DNA from: Capra hircus
Lineage: Eukaryota > Chordata > Mammalia > Artiodactyla > Bovidae
Length of the DNA stretch: 64,000 bases
NCBI RefSeq assembly: GCF_001704415.2
Contig: NC_030822.1
Location: 55,855,345 to 55,919,344 of the forward strand
Direction of reading: 5' to 3'
This document shows positions 41,851 to 52,624 of this stretch, in pieces. The notes under the pieces are model-generated. The model saw nothing but the letters and a program-made list of their open reading frames with translations, had not been told where the DNA came from and searched no databases. Every line of letters starts with the position of its first letter. Position 1 is the first letter of the stretch. Made by a program: the position numbers and the translations under genes.

Positions 41851-43780
41851 TTAAGAAAAATAAGCATGAATATCCATACTAAACTAGAAATAGTTTAAAC
41901 TCTGGACTACCTCCATGGATGGGAAAGAAAAGGTCAATGGAGTTTTGTGAGGAGAGGATAAATTCATGAAAATGTGGGTGTACTTCAAATAGTAAATTCC
42001 CAGAAACTGAAGCTCCTTTTTAACAAAGTCAACACACAACCTCTTTCTCTTTTTTTTAAAGTCTTCATAAATCATGCAAAGCAGGCTACTTGCCTTGGCA
42101 GCTCCATCCTAAAATTACTCCACACACAGAGTCATGTGTCCTCCCCCATTTGAAAGTCAACAAGTCTCAGCCAAAATTGTGAAAGTTGGTAGGATATTTC
42201 TTCTGTTGTCAGTTTCATTCTGCAGCTTTGATATATTTTGAAGATCACTAGGCTTGCAATCAGAACCTTAGGTTCAAATATAAGATAAAGATCTCTAGTT
42301 TGGCAACCTTTGGTCCTGGCAATGGTTTCTGGACAGCTCTGAGCCTCAGTTTTCTCTTATGCTTGATGAAAAGGGCACACAGGCCTGCCTCCCAGGGCTG
42401 TGACCAGTAGTAATTCAAAACACACACACACGTACTCTTCAAATCTTAAGGTGTTGTGTACCTAGAAGGGATTGCCCCTCCTCCTCAGCTCCCATCTCCT
42501 TGGCAACCTCCATTACAGGTGTCACTATCATCCTGGTCTTTAACCCTCCTCCCTCTGTCATACCCGGAAAGAATCTGATATTAGTAATTTATATTCCAAG
42601 GATTGATTGATTATTCTCCAACTGGAGCTCAGCCAGGCGTTTGCATTTTATGTCTTTTATCCCTAATTGTGGCATGAAAGACTTTTTCTCTTGTTAAAAA
42701 GAATTTGAGACTTCAGCAAGAAGGTGGTGAGCTCTGGGGGAAGGGAGGGGGAGCTTGAAATCACATTAGCCAGATTCTGCTAGTTCTGAAGCTGAATTTG
42801 ATTTAGCCCTTTTCAAGCGCTTTTTGTTTTGCTGGAAATGGCGTGGCACAGTAGCCAGAGGGACTGCCCTACTAAACGGTCCCTGCCCTCCTAGATAAGG
42901 TTGGGGAGTAGGCAAACAGGACTCTGGGGCTGTCGATGTCCCAACCCTTGCAGAGGGTAAAATAGATCCAATCCCTCAGTTACTATCTTTGACCCAAAGC
43001 CTGCCTGACTCCTGGAGAGGTAGGCTGCAGCCCTGCCTCCTGCCTCCTGCGTCTCCCCTCCACTTCCTGTTTTGAGATCAGCTGTGTCTCTCCTTCTGCA
43101 CCTCTAATCTTAGCCTAATCCCTGACATCCCTTCCCTTTGTCCCAAGACACCATGCTGACTTTCAGCTTGATTTTATTACGCTTTTAAAGACTGTTCATA
43201 CCTTAATCCCCTTTATCTGGCATCCTGGCATTTATTCTTAGAGCTTATTTACTATTTCTGCATCTGGCTATCACATTTCAAAGCCAGAAATATGTTCTCC
43301 TATAATGTTTCTTCTTGGTAAATAAAGATGTTGCTGTCTCAAAGATGTTAAAAGGAAAGGGAAGTTGAGAAAGGTACAAGAAACCAAAGAGGAATCGTCT
43401 GAATGAATTGATGCAAATCAGACACCCAAAGATAGCAGAAGGGAAAAGCAGAAAGGAGCTTATTTGTCTATGAAAAAACCTAACTAGGGTGGAGAGAGGG
43501 GAAATCCCAAGATCTTGTCTAGACCAACAAAAAGTACCTGAAGACATCACTTTGGTGTATTGGTTTTGGGCAGAAATTAAGAAAAGAATCTCAAAGATGA
43601 TATTCTGAAGGTTGCGAAGGGAGTTCTTTGACTCAGCACTTAGAAGCAGAATTTGGGCAGCCAGTAAGAAATGCAAACTTGTTGAGAACTGAGCTTCAGA
43701 AATGAGACAGTGGACTGGTAACTGAGATACCACGAGCAGCTCACACTGCAGTGAAATTATTTTGCAGGGAAGTAGCAGGC
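41851..43780. other. Unique DNA with one MIR and a candidate regulatory block
   Basis: The MIR at 42245-42420 is listed separately. 42440-43270 shows no repeat; 42560-42860 (AGTAATTTATATTCCAAGG, GGATTGATTGATTATTC, CCCTAATTGTGGC, TGATTTAGCCC) has the look of a conserved enhancer. The minus frame 43278-43793 (171 codons) is hydrophobic and F/L/S-rich, as chance frames from AT/purine DNA often are; I do not support it as a gene. Confidence 0.35.
42245..42420 (+). mobile_element. MIR SINE
   Basis: TAGGCTTGCAATCAGAACCT, GCTCTGAGCCTCAGTTTTCT and 'gaaaagggcacacaggcctgcctcccagggctgtgacc' follow the MIR order. A short CA run adjoins at 42419-42432. Confidence 0.75.
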
Positions 43781-43784
43781 AAGG

Positions 43785-44005
43785 GCTTCCCACGTGGCAT
43801 TAGTGGTAAGGAACCTGCCTGCCAATGCAGGAGACATGAGAGTTCTATCCTGGGTCAGGAAGATCCCCTGGAGGAGGGCATGGCAACCCACTCCAGTATT
43901 CTTGTCTGGAGAAGCCCATGGACAGAGGAGCCTGGCCAGCTACAGTCCATAGGGTTGCAAAGAGTCAGACATGACTGAAGAGATTGAGCACGCACGCATG
44001 CATCC
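43785..44005 (+). mobile_element. Bov-tA SINE
   Basis: Head GGCTTCCCACGTGGCATTAG, body with CCCACTCCAGTATTCTTGTC, end CATGACTGAAGAGATTGAGC. No clear target duplication. Confidence 0.92.
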
Positions 44006-44944
44006 GGGAAGGAAGAGACTGAGGAAGTAGGAGCCGGCCTCAAGGATGGGGCTACAGAGAGGAAATGTCTGATTCTCTGGGAGGTGGAAGAGAACTGTGA
44101 GCTGAAATACACACAGGCTTTCTTCTTCACTGCAAGAGGAGATGGTCAGTTTTTGCTTTAAGGGGAAGTGTTCCAAATCTATTCAACCCAGGAAGTACTG
44201 TGGAAATTCACATTTCCTCTACTCTCCTCCCATCCTACTGTCTCTCCTTTCTCCCTTTTCCATCTGGATATGGACATGATTCCCCAGGCTCCACCTTCTG
44301 GTCCAGATCGCCTCATCCCTCTCCCCTTCAGGATCTATGAATTTGAGACTCCTTTCCCAAATCATTTGGTTGGAAAGAAATGGCTTCTTGCAGCATTCAC
44401 ATTAAAATTTGAAGATGAGGAAGAAAAAGAGAGGGAAAAAAAGTAGATAAATTAGCAATGTTCACTCAGCGTGATTTTGCTTTAATCCAGGCTTGTGAGC
44501 TTGACAGGGCTCAGAATAAACGAAAGCAGATGTGTCCATCACACCAGCAGATATATTACTGCTAATCCCAGACAAGACGGCAGAAACACATCACGCCTGG
44601 CCCCCACCCTGTCTCCCTCTTAATCCGCTTCTAATTGCACTGGGCATGCTGCCTGCACACCTCTGTCCCCCCAGGCGGTGCCAGCGCGCCTCTGGTTGCC
44701 ACTCTCTCCCCGGAAGAGGCCAGTGTCGTGTCAAAGCGGCTCTTTTTGCAGAGTTAGAGCAGCCACAGAAATCTGGGGTTTGCCTGTGGTTGAAGAAGAT
44801 GTAATAATCAGCTGAGGGCCTGGAAGTGGAATCCTGGGGTCAGTTCTCACAATCAGCTGTTAGAGAGGGTTAGAGGAGATAGTTTATGTGCAAGTTATTT
44901 ATCTAATTCCTGACACATAGTAAGCTGGGTAAAAGTTACCCTCT
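44006..44944. other. Unique DNA, candidate regulatory block
   Basis: No repeat recognised. 44440-44780 (GTGATTTTGCTTTAATCCAG, CAGATATATTACTGCTAATCCC, TTAATCCGCTTCTAATTGC) holds several TAAT/TAATCC homeodomain-like cores and reads like conserved non-coding DNA. ORFs at 44168-44446 and 44532-44804 are unsupported. Confidence 0.35.
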
Positions 44945-45205
44945 TTAAATAGTAGCTATCATTTATTGACTGCCTACCCTGTGTGATATAGGCTTCCCCG
45001 GTGGCTCAGTGGTAAAGAATCCACCTGGCAATGCAGGAGACGAGGATTCAATCCTTGGGACCAAAAGATCCCCCAGAGAAGAAAATGTCAACCCACTCCA
45101 GTATTCTTGCCTAGGAAATCCCATGGACAGAGGAGCCTGGCTGGCAAAAAATCAGGCGCAACTTAGCAACTAAACCAACACCACCACTCTATGTCAGGCA
45201 CACAC
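44945..45205 (-). mobile_element. MIR SINE end split by a Bov-tA
   Basis: TAGTAGCTATCATTTATTGA and 'ctgcctaccctgtgtgat' before, 'ctatgtcaggcac' after the inserted Bov-tA, give the reverse complement of the MIR 3' end. Confidence 0.6.
44991..45186 (+). mobile_element. Bov-tA SINE
   Basis: Head GGCTTCCCCGGTGGCTCAGT, body with CCACTCCAGTATTCTTGCCT, decayed end. Inserted in the MIR. Confidence 0.92.
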
Positions 45206-45241
45206 TAATCAAAAAAAAAATACATCTAAATAATGCTTGTG

Positions 45242-45435
45242 AGTAAGTGAAAGTCACTCAGTCGTGTCTGACTCTTTGTGACCCTGTGGACTATACAGTC
45301 CATGGAATTCTCCAGGCCAGAATCGTGGAGTGGATAGCCTTTCCCTTCTCCAGGGGATCTTCCTAAGCCAGGGATCAAACCCAGGTCTCCCACATTGCAG
45401 GTGGATTCTTTATAAGCTGAGCCACAGGCAGCTAT
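45242..45435 (-). mobile_element. Bov-tA SINE, subtype with ACTATACAGTCCATGGAATT
   Basis: Left tail AGTGAAAGTCACTCAGTCGT; variant body 'ggactatacagtccatggaattctccaggcc'; right head decayed. Inverted relative to the copy 56 bp upstream. Confidence 0.9.
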
Positions 45436-45529
45436 TAAAAAAGGAAATATCTGACAGTACAGAAATTCATTATTAAAAAGTAAAGATATCCTGTCTTGGC
45501 ATACCTCCCCTCAAATACCTCTCCTCAGG

Positions 45530-45790
45530 AATCAACATGGTTCAAAGCTTGTGTATGTGTGTACATATAAAGACATGAATACACATCTATATATGTTTTT
45601 ACATAGTTGGTATCCTAGTATACTATACCACTATGCAAATTTTTCAAAATTTAATATCTTGTCAACATCTTTCCTATGATAGTACCTACAGATATATTTT
45701 ACTCTTTAAACTACTGTATAGTAATCCCTTTTGTCAGTGTATCATAACCTATCATTTTAATTAGAGATCTATATAGAGTTTGAATTTTAT
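45530..45790 (-). mobile_element. Old L1 (L1M-like) fragment
   Basis: ACATCTTTCCTATGATAGTA and 'acctacagatatattttactctttaaactactgtatagtaatccc' resemble the reverse complement of an old L1 ORF2 3' end. Weak. Confidence 0.4.
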
Positions 45791-46184
45791 AGCCACAGAA
45801 TGGATTATTCAAAAAACAGTGACTACTATTTTTTGTAACTCTAAGTAATCTGTATTTCAGTTCCTCGTTTTGTGTGGCAACTGGGAAGATAACCTTGTCA
45901 AATCTAGTAATCTCATTTTAGGGTTCACTCAGTAATTCAGGTTTGAGGTCAGTAACTCTAGATTTCTTCCCTTTGAACCCTTCTCTCACAACACTGTCTA
46001 CATTCCAGGCCGCAGAGGACAATCATGGTAGGCCCAGAGCCTCTGGTCTGTGGCCAGCCGTGGCACTACCCTCTGAAATGTACTTATTTACCCGCTAGGT
46101 TGTTGATTATAATCTCTCCAACTAACAGCTGGTTGTATGTTCATCTACCTCTTCCTAGTTCTGTCAACTTTGGCTTTATATACT
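45791..46184. other. Unique DNA, nothing recognised
   Basis: No gene or named repeat seen. Confidence 0.5.
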
Positions 46185-46207
46185 GAGTTTACCAAAAAGT
46201 TCATCCT

Positions 46208-46341
46208 GGCGATGGTGGGAGGGAAGTTTACGAGAGAGGGGATATATGTATACCTACGGGTGATTCATATTGATGATGGCAGAAACCAACACAATATTGG
46301 AAAGCAATTATCCTTCAATTAAAAATAAATAACTTTTTAAA
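46208..46341 (+). mobile_element. L1 LINE 3' UTR end
   Basis: GATGGTGGGAGGGAAGTTTA, 'gtatacctacgggtgattcatattgatg', CCAACACAATATTGGAAAGC and an A-rich tail: ruminant L1 3' end, plus orientation. Confidence 0.8.
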
Positions 46342-47630
46342 AATTAATTTATTTAATTGGAGGCTAATCACTTTAAAATATTGTGGTTTTTGCCACACAT
46401 TGACCTGAATCAGCCATGGGTACACATGTGTTCCCTATCCTGAACCCCCCTCCTATCTCCCTCCCCATCTCATTCCTCTGGGTTCCCAGTGCACTGGCTT
46501 TGAGTGTCCTGTTTCATGTCTCTAACTTGGACTGGCGATCTGTTTCACATATGGTAATATACATATTCCAATGCTGTTCTCTCAAATCATCCCACCTCAC
46601 CTTCTCCCGCAGAGTCCAAAAGTCTGTTCTTTACATCTGTGTCTCCTTTGCTTGTCTCACATATAGGGTCATCCTTACCATCCTTCTAAATTCTATATAT
46701 ATGCATTAATATACTTTATTGGTGTTTTTCTTTCTGACTTACTTCACTCTGTATAATAGGCTCCAGTTTCATCCACCTCATTAGAACTGAGTCAAATGCA
46801 TTATTTTTAACAGCTGAGTAATATTCCATTGTGTGTATGTACCACAGCTTTCTTATCCATTCATCTGCTGATGGACATCTAGGTTGCTTCCATGTCCTGG
46901 CTATTATAAACAGTGCTGCGATGAACATTGTGGTACACGTGTCTTTTTCAATTCTGGTTTCTTCAGTGCGTATGCCCAGCAGTGGGATTGCTGGGCCATA
47001 TGTTCTATTCCAGTTCTATTTCCAGTTTTTAAAGGAATTTCCACTCAGTTCTCCATAGTGGCTGCACTAGTTTGCATTCCCACCAACAGTGTAAGAGGGT
47101 TCCCTTTTCTCCACATCCTCTCCAGCATTTATTGTTTGTAGACTTTTTGATAGCAGCTGTTCTGACCAGCGTGAGATGGTACCTCATTGTGGTTTTGATT
47201 TGCATTTCTTTGATAGTGAGTGATGTAGAGCATTTTTTCATGTGTTTGTTAGCCATCTGTAGGTTTTCTTTGGAGAAATGTCTGTTTAGTTCTGTGGCCC
47301 ACTTTTTGATGGTATTGTTTATTTTTCTGGTATTGAGCTGGATGAGCTGTTTGTATATTTTTGAGATGAATTCATTGTCAATTGCTTCATTTGGTATTAT
47401 TTTCTCCCACTCTGAAGGCTGTCTTTTCACCTTGCTTATAGTTTCCTTCATTGTGCAAAAGATTTTAAGTTAGGTCCCATTTGTTTATTTTTGTTTTTAT
47501 TTCCATTATTCTGGGAGGTGGGTCATAGAGGATCTTGCTCTGGTTTATATCAGAGAGTGTTTTGCCTATGTTTTCCTCTAGGAATTTTATAGTTTCTGGT
47601 CTTACATTTAGATCCAGTAACATTTTCTTT
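46342..47630 (-). mobile_element. L1 LINE, 5'-truncated ORF2 and 3' UTR
   Basis: Starts with a T-rich tail (TTTATTTAATTGGAGGCTAA), then 3' UTR and about 900 bases of ORF2, ending near ATTTTATAGTTTCTGGTCTT. Lies tail-to-tail with the plus-strand L1 end on its left. Confidence 0.92.
46716..47451 (-). pseudogene. L1 ORF2 C-terminal relic with Cys-rich motif
   Basis: Minus frame 47029-47451 (140 codons) carries the ORF2 blocks KKWATELNRHFSKE and RYHLTLVRTA and an intact CX3CX7HX4C knuckle (47074-47127). Frame 46716-46928 continues with MEYYSAVKNN and SEVSQKEKHQ. The two are separated by a frame break near 46930-47028. Only the C-terminal quarter of ORF2 is present. Confidence 0.92.
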
Positions 47631-47698
47631 TAAATTTGGGTGTTGTGGAAGAACTCAAATAAAGTGTTCGGCCAACCCAATATTTTGAAACTGTTATT

Positions 47699-50600
47699 CA
47701 GTTCAGTTCAGTTCAGTTCATTCGCTTAGTCATGTCTGACTCTTTGCGACCCCATTAATCGCAGCACACCAGGTCTGCCTGTCCATCACCAACTCCCAGA
47801 GTTCACTCAGACTCATGTCCATAGAGTCAGTGATGCCATCCAGCCATCTCATCCTCTGTCATCTCCTTCTCCTCCTGCCCCCAATCCCTCCCAGCATCAG
47901 AGTCTTTTCCAATGAGTCAACTCTTTGCTTGAGGTGGCCAGAGTACTGGAGTTTCAGCTTTAGCATCATTCCTTCCAAAGAAATCCCAGGGCTGATCTCC
48001 TTCAGAATGGACTGGTTGGATCTCCTTGCAGTCCAAGGGACTCTCAAGAGTCTTCTCCAACACCACGCTTCAAAAGCATCAATTCTTCGGTGCTCAGCTT
48101 TCTTCACAGTCCAACTCTCACATCCATACATGATCACTGGAAAAACCATAGCCTTGACCAGACGGACCTTAGTCAGCAAAGTAATGTCTCTGCTTTTGAA
48201 TATGCTATCTAGGTTGGTCATAACTTTCCTTCCAAGGAGTAAGTGTCTTTTAATTTCATGGATGCAATCACCATCTGCAGTGATTTTGGAGCCCCCAAAA
48301 ATAAAGTCTGCCACTGTTTCCACTGTTTCCCCATCTATTTCCCATGAAGTGATGGGACCAAATGCCATGATCTTAGTTTTCTGAATGTTGAGCTTTAAGC
48401 CAACTTTTTCACTCTCCTCTTTCACTTTCATCAAGAGGCTTTTTAGTTCCTCTTCACTTTCTGCCATAAGGGTGGTGTCATCTGCATATCTGAGGTTACT
48501 GATATTTCTCCCAGCAATCTTGCTTCCAGCTTGTGCTTCTTCCAGCCCAGTGTTTCTCATGATGTACTCTGCATATAAGTTAAATAAGCAGGGTGACAAT
48601 ATACAGCCTTGACGTACTCCTTTTCCTATTTGGAACCAGTCTGTTGTTCTATGTCCAGTTCTAACTGTTGCTTCCTGACCTGCATATAGGTTTCTCAAGA
48701 GTCAGGTCAGGTGGTCTGGTATTCCCATCTCTCTCAGAATTTTCCACAGTTTATTGTGATCTACACAGTCAAAGGCTTTGGCATAGTCCATAAAGCAGAA
48801 ATAGATGTTTTTCAGGAATTCTCTTGCTTTTTTGATGATCCAGTGGATGTTGACAATTTGATCTGTGGTTCCTCTTCCTTTTCTAAAACCAGCTTGAACA
48901 TCTGGAAGTTCACAGTTCACGTATTGCTGAAGCCTGGCTTGGAGAATTTTGAGCATTACTTTACTAGCGTGTGAGATGAGTGCAATTGTGAGGTAGTTTG
49001 ACCATTCTTTTGCATTGCCTTTCTTTGGGATTGGAATGAAAACTGACCTTTTCCAGTCCTGTGGCCACTGCTGAGTTTTCCAAATTTGCTGGCATATTGA
49101 ATGCAGCACTTTCACAGCATCATCTTTCAAGATTTGAAATAGCTCCACTGGAATTCCATCACCTTCACTAGCTTTGTTCGTAGTGATGCTTTCTAAGGCC
49201 CACTTGACTTCACATTCCAGGATGTCTGGCTCTAGGTGAGTGATCACACCATATTGATTATCTGGGTCATGAAGATCTTTTCTGTACAGTTCTTCTGTGT
49301 ATTCTTACCACCTCTTCTTAATATCTTCTGCTTCTGTTAGGTCCATACCATTTCTGTCCTTTATCGAGCTCATCTTTGCATGAAATGTTCCCTTGCTATC
49401 TCTAATTTTTTTGAAGAGATCTCTAGTCTTTCCCATTCTGTTGTTTTCCTCTATTTCTTTGCATTGATTGCTGAGGAAGGAAGAATATCTCTTCTTGCTA
49501 TTCTTTGGAACTCTGCATTCAGATGCTTATATCTTTCCTTTTCTCCTTTGCTTTTCACTTCTCTTCTTTTCACAGCTATTTGTAAGGCCTCCCCAGACAG
49601 CCATTTTGCTTTTTTGCATTTCTTTTCCATGGGGATGGTCTTGATCCCTGTCTCCTGTACAATGTCACGAACCTCCATCCATAGCTCATCAGGCACTCTA
49701 TCTGTCAGATCTAGTCCCTTAAATCTATTTCTCACTTCCACTGTATAATCATAAGGGATTTGATTTGGGTCATACCTGAATGGTCTAGTGGTTTTCTTAC
49801 TTTCTTCAATTTCAGTCTGAATTTGGCAATAAGGAGTTCATGATCTGAGCCACAGTCAGCTCCTGGTCCTGTTTTTGTTGACTGTCTTCTCCATCTTTGG
49901 CGCTTCTCCATCTTTGACTGCAAAGAATATAATCAGTCCGATTTTAGTGTCGACCATCTGGTGATGTCCACGTGTACAGTCTTCTCTTGTGTTGTTGGAA
50001 GAGGGTGTTTGCTATGACCAGTGCGTTTTCTTCGCAAAACTCTTTGCCCTGCTTCATTCCGCATTCCAAGGCCAAATTTGCCTGTTACTCCAGGTGTTTC
50101 TTGACTTCCTACTTCTGCATTCCAGTCCCCTATAATGAAAAGGACATCTTTTTTGTGTGTTAGTTCCAAAAGGTCTTGTAGGTCTTTATAGAACCGTTCA
50201 CCTTCAGCTTCTTCATGTTACTGGTTGCGGCATAGACTTGGATTACTGTGATATTGAATGATTTGCCTTGCAAATGAAAAGAGATCATTCTGTCGTTTTT
50301 GAGATCACATCCAAGTACTGCATTTCAGACTCTTTCGTTGACCATGATGGCTACTCCATTTCTTCTAAGGGATTCCTGCCCGCAGTAGTAGATATAATGG
50401 TCATCTGAGTTAAATTCACCCATTCCAGTCCATTTAGTTCACTGATTCCTAGAATGTCGACATTCACTCTTGCCATCTCCTGTTTGACCACTTCCAATTT
50501 GCCTTGATTCATGGACCTAACATTCCAGGTTCCTATGCAATATTGCTCTTTACAGCACTGGACCTTGCTTCTATCACTAGTCACAGCCACAACTGGGTAT

Positions 50601-50783
50601 TGTTTTTGCTTTGGCTCCATCCCTTCATTCTTTCTGGAGTTATTTCTCCACTGATCTCCAGTAGGATATTGGGCACCTACTAACCTGGGGAGTTCCTCTT
50701 TTGGTATCCTATCATTTTGCCTTTTCATACTGTTCATAGGGTTCTCAAGGCAAGAATACTGAAGTTATTCTTCAGTATTCAGA
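47699..50783 (-). mobile_element. Near full-length BovB with perfect target duplication
   Basis: About 3.1 kb, minus strand. Tail of repeated CAGTT units at 47699-47720; the 5' part reaches the region upstream of the endonuclease (TATCCTATCATTTTGCC near 50706). Flanked by the perfect 11-bp repeat AAACTGTTATT at 47688-47698 and 50784-50794. This is the longest and best delimited BovB in the window. It lacks the GC-rich head seen at 1-501. Confidence 0.95.
47859..50737 (-). pseudogene. BovB ORF2 relic covering endonuclease and RT
   Basis: Minus strand. Front segment 50351-50737 holds the endonuclease N-terminal TWNVRSMNQGKLE and LGISEL blocks. The GDWN motif is in 49933-50169, the intact SDH motif in 49732-49923. 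RT runs through 48702-49247 and 47859-48698, which are the same frame separated only by one stop (48699-48701, TGC to TGA on the coding strand). YADD is at 48477-48488. Other breaks lie near 49260-49440, 49730-49745, 49925 and 50170-50350. Not functional as it stands. Confidence 0.93.
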
Positions 50784-50884
50784 AAACTGTTATTGATTGT
50801 AATTATGCAATATTTTACCATCTTTTTTGATGTGAACTTTTTACTATTACAAAATGAAATGACATTAATTATATATACTACATA

Positions 50885-50985
50885 CTCCAGTATTCTTGCC
50901 TGGAAAATCCCATGGACAGAGGAGCCTGATGAGCTAGAGTCCATGGGGTCACAAGAGTCAGAGATGACTTCGCAACTAAACCACC
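50885..50985 (+). mobile_element. Bov-tA SINE, 5'-truncated
   Basis: Only the 3' half: ACTCCAGTATTCTTGCCTGG to GACTTCGCAACTAAACCAC. Confidence 0.88.
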
Positions 50986-51275
50986 ACCGCTACATATTAT
51001 ATTACGTATTTTATAATGTAATATCTTGCCTTAAAGTCTACTTTACTTGATATTTATATAGTTAACTATACCAGCTTTCTTTGAGTTAGTGATTACTTAG
51101 AATATCCTTTTCTATATTTCTATTTTTAATTTTCAGTTGCTTTTAATGAAGAATACCATTTATAAATAGCAAGTAGCTGAAGTTTATTTGTTTATCCATT
51201 TTTACATGCTCAGTTTTAATTATACTACTTAATGATTTCATTTATAAAGTAACTCTTTAAATTATTTATCCCTAA

Positions 51276-51552
51276 TATTTCTTTGGAGGGAATGATGCTG
51301 AAGCTGAAACTCCAGTACTTTGGCCACTTCATGTGAAGAGTTGACTCTTTGGAAAAGACTCTGATGCTGGGAGGGATTGGGGGAAGGAGGAGAAGGGACG
51401 ACAGAGAATGAGATGGCTGGATGGCATCACCAACTCGATGGATATGAGTGAACTCCAGCAGTTGGTGATGGACAGGGAGGCCTGGCGTGCTGCGATTCAT
51501 GGGGTCACAAAGAGTCAGACATGACTGAGCAACTGAACTGAACTGAACTGAA
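51276..51552 (+). mobile_element. BovB 3'-end fragment
   Basis: Starts at the ATTTCTTTGGAGGGAATGAT block of the C-terminal coding part and ends with CTGAACTGAACTGAACTGAA. Confidence 0.93.
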
Positions 51553-51939
51553 TATAGCTTACCAGCCTAGTCAGCACTGTCTTTCATTTTGTTTTTTGTG
51601 TTCTGTTTCATGTTTTTATTTGTTTTTTATTCTTAATTTCTTGGTCCCTTCTAAATCAATCAAGTTTATTCATATTTCAATTTTTCTCCCTTTTGTTCTT
51701 TTATTTGTATATTCTTTATTGTTCTTTTATACGGAGATTAAAAATGATTTTATATTCTTTTAAATACTGAATAATTCAGTATTCATCCTTAATTTATTAC
51801 ACTGTATTTAAATTAATGCTTATGTTAATTTTTTATCAATGCAGTACCCTGACAACAGTTTAATTCAATGAGTTCCCCTTCATTCTCTTTGTGCTACTGT
51901 TGTCCAATAGTTTAGTTCTATATGTTTTAAATCTGACAT

Positions 51940-52085
51940 GTGTTTTAAATTTGCCTTTCAATGCAGAGGGTGCGGGTACAATCCCTGGCATGGGAGCCAA
52001 GATCCCACATGTCTTGCAGCCAAAAAACTGAAACATAAAATAGAACCAGTATTGTAACAAATTCAATAAAGGCTTTAAAAATGGT
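51940..52085 (+). mobile_element. CHR-type SINE, 5'-truncated
   Basis: GCAGAGGGTGCGGGTACAAT, GCAGCCAAAAAACTGAAACA and the AACAAATTCAATAAAGGC tail. The head is missing. Confidence 0.8.
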
Positions 52086-52423
52086 CCTCATAAAAAAATA
52101 TTCTTTAAAAAAATTAATATGACTATATTTAACTACCTTCCTGCAAAATTCAGACTTAAATTGAAGAAAGTAGTAGGCCATTCAGGTATGACTTAAATCA
52201 AATCCCTTATGATTATACAGTGGAAGTGACAAACAGATTCAAGGGATTAGATCTGATAGACAGAATGCCTGACAAACTATGGATGAAGGTTTGTAACATT
52301 GCACAGGAGGTAGTGATCAAAACCATCCCCAAGATGAAGACATGCAAAAAGGCTGTCTGAGGAGGCCTAACAAATAACTGAGAAAAGAAGAGAAGCAAAA
52401 GGCAAAGGAGAAAAGGAAAGATA

Positions 52424-52624
52424 GTGAAGTCGTTCAGTTGCGTCCGACTCTTTGCGACACCAAAGATTGTAGCCTACCAGGCTCCTCCATCCATGGGATT
52501 TTCCAGGCAAGAGTACTGGAGTGGGTTGCCATTTCCTTCTCCAGAGCATCTTCCCGACCCAGGATCAAACCAGGGTCTCCTGCATTGTAGGCAGATGCTT
52601 TACAGTCTGAGCCACAGGAAAGCC
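52424..52624 (-). mobile_element. Bov-tA SINE inside BovB, with target duplication
   Basis: Left tail GAAGTCGTTCAGTTGCGTCC; right head decayed (GGCTTTCCTGTGGCTCAGAC). Flanked by AAAAGGAAAGATA (52411-52423) and AAAAGGCAAGATA (52625-52637). Confidence 0.94.

Larger units (their letters stand above)
46185..47688. mobile_element. Mariner-like terminal repeat pair, interior replaced by L1 insertions
   Basis: Left end: GAGTTTACCAAAAAGTTCAT (46185-46204). Right end: GTTCGGCCAACCCAATATT (about 47666-47684). Read inward, both resemble the mariner terminus with the core GGGTTGGCCAAAAAGTTC. No mariner transposase sequence lies between them; L1 sequence does. It is probably a short non-autonomous mariner copy split by L1. 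The family name is not certain. Confidence 0.5.

Noticed and set aside
43278..43793. 171-codon minus-strand frame, hydrophobic
   Set aside because: The opposite strand is purine-rich, which gives F/L/S/I-rich chance frames; no signal-peptide or domain logic and no splice support.
44168..44804. Two plus-strand open frames as exons
   Set aside because: No splice signals of note and no domain; the block is better explained as non-coding.
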